Shown here: positions 5,111 through 5,957 of the stretch, piece by piece
How the letters are laid out: every line of letters begins with the position of its first letter
Numbering within the stretch: the first letter of the stretch is position 1
Assembly: GCA_007126865.1 (NCBI GenBank)
Contig: SLAN01000160.1
Location: forward strand, 1-5,957
Length of the DNA stretch: 5,957 bases
DNA from: Spirochaetales bacterium
GTDB lineage: Bacteria; Spirochaetota; Spirochaetia; DSM-27196; SKKC01
Reading direction: 5' to 3'
Notes under the pieces: model-generated
What the model saw: only the letters and a program-made list of their open reading frames with translations
Databases searched by the model: none
Told to the model about the DNA's origin: nothing
Translations under genes and position numbers: made by a program

Positions 5111-5957
5111 GCTGAACGGTACTTACACGGAAACCGGGCCCTTCGCACGCGGTCTGGGCGCAGCGGAGCCGGGGCCGCATGTGCGTCTCGACCGAATTCT
5201 CGAGCAGGTCGACAGGATAGTCCGAAAGAGTCGCATAAAGACCGTCGTCATCCACCGAAGTGAGAAGTTCTCCGCACCGTCGCTCGGTGCTCTCGAGGGA
5301 ATCCGCCTGGCGCTCATGCAGCTGCGACAGGCCGAGCGACACCTGGTCTACTATGCGGCCGGCTACACGTTCGACGATCTCTATCTCTCCAGCGTTTGCA
5401 CCACTCGCATTATCCATCGGCTCGGCACGGTATCGTTCCTCGGTCGAGCCATATCGCGGCTCTACTTCGCTCGGCTACTGTCCAGGCACGGCATTTCCGT
5501 CGATGTGATTCGACACGGAAAGTACAAGAGCGCAATGACTCCTTTCACCGAGGAGAGTATCGACAGCTTTGATCGAGAGCAGCTCGAGCACATTCTGAAC
5601 CTTATGGTGGACAGGGTGCGTACGATCGTCGGAACCGAGGTCATACCGTCCGGAACCGCACTTGATTCGCTTCTCTCAGGGCGGGTCGTCGATGCACAGT
5701 CCGCGGTCGAGAAAGGTTGGATCGAACGCATCGACGACCTTCAGGGCATTAAAGACTCTCTCAAAGAGGAGAAATCCCGGCCCGCGAAACGACGACGCGC
5801 GAAGGGGCGAATCGGCAACTCCGGCCCGAACGTCGCGCTCTACTTCTTCGACGGTGCAATCGATCACGGCACCAACCGTCGCAGCCCGCTCCTCGGTCGC
5901 GTCGTCGGCAGCGACTGGTACGTCGAACAACTCAAGAAGGTTCGGGATGATAAATCC
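5091..5957 (+). CDS. sppA: SppA/protease IV-like signal peptide peptidase (S49), 3' end cut by window edge
   Basis: S49 peptidases of the SppA type degrade signal peptides left in the membrane, using a Ser/Lys dyad. The 289 codons present cover the N-terminal S49 domain and the start of the second one. IIELNGTYTETGPF (5-18) and the Rossmann-like core up to LVYYAAGYTFDDLYLSS (85-101) match the long two-domain SppA layout. RHGKYKSAMTPF (141-152) is the counterpart of GTYKSAVEPF in the E. coli enzyme, so Lys146 is the probable general base. GRVVDAQSAVEKGWIERID (197-215) closes the first domain. A basic linker KRRRAKGR (233-240) leads into VALYFFDGAIDHG (248-260), the opening strand of the second domain. 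The serine nucleophile in the SPGG-type motif would lie past the edge. The protein begins directly with the first beta strand and has no N-terminal signal or membrane segment, unlike E. coli SppA. Its start overlaps yidD by 20 bases, so the two are probably co-transcribed and coupled. Confidence 0.82.
   Translation, partial: MAHAIIELNGTYTETGPFARGLGAAEPGPHVRLDRILEQVDRIVRKSRIKTVVIHRSEKFSAPSLGALEGIRLALMQLRQAERHLVYYAAGYTFDDLYLSSVCTTRIIHRLGTVSFLGRAISRLYFARLLSRHGISVDVIRHGKYKSAMTPFTEESIDSFDREQLEHILNLMVDRVRTIVGTEVIPSGTALDSLLSGRVVDAQSAVEKGWIERIDDLQGIKDSLKEEKSRPAKRRRAKGRIGNSGPNVALYFFDGAIDHGTNRRSPLLGRVVGSDWYVEQLKKVRDDKS

Overview
The window is bacterial chromosomal DNA, moderately GC-rich and densely coding. 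It carries five genes: two cut by the window edges and three complete. All five are housekeeping or envelope-maintenance types. I see no mobile element, CRISPR array, tRNA or rRNA. The phylum cannot be fixed from these genes. TopA has no zinc-ribbon cysteines and carries glycine/tyrosine-rich C-terminal repeats, a form found in several non-proteobacterial lineages. A spirochaete-like source is only a guess.

Left part (1-2133): a beta-ketoacyl-ACP synthase II (fabF) on the minus strand lacks only its last 20 or so residues at the window edge. It is divergent from a plus-strand Sfp-type 4'-phosphopantetheinyl transferase. The two ATG codons are only 25 bases apart. A perfect 12-base palindrome and two weak promoter-like elements are packed into this junction. 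The transferase makes holo-ACP by adding the phosphopantetheine arm, and FabF uses acyl-ACP, so the pair makes biochemical sense.

Middle (2145-4733): a complete topA (DNA topoisomerase I, 862 aa) on the minus strand converges on the transferase gene with an 11-base gap. The lysine-tail codons of topA form a T-tract on the plus strand that could help end the transferase transcript.

Right part (4790-5957): yidD (membrane protein insertion efficiency factor) is divergent from topA across 56 bases. It overlaps by 20 bases the start of a SppA/protease IV-like S49 peptidase gene that runs off the right edge. The peptidase has a strong ribosome binding site inside yidD and no N-terminal membrane anchor. 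The yidD-sppA overlap suggests a translationally coupled membrane-protein biogenesis and turnover pair.

No clearly new biological system is visible. The points most worth checking are the compact fabF/transferase junction, the altered motif residues of the transferase, the yidD-sppA coupling, and the apparently anchorless SppA.
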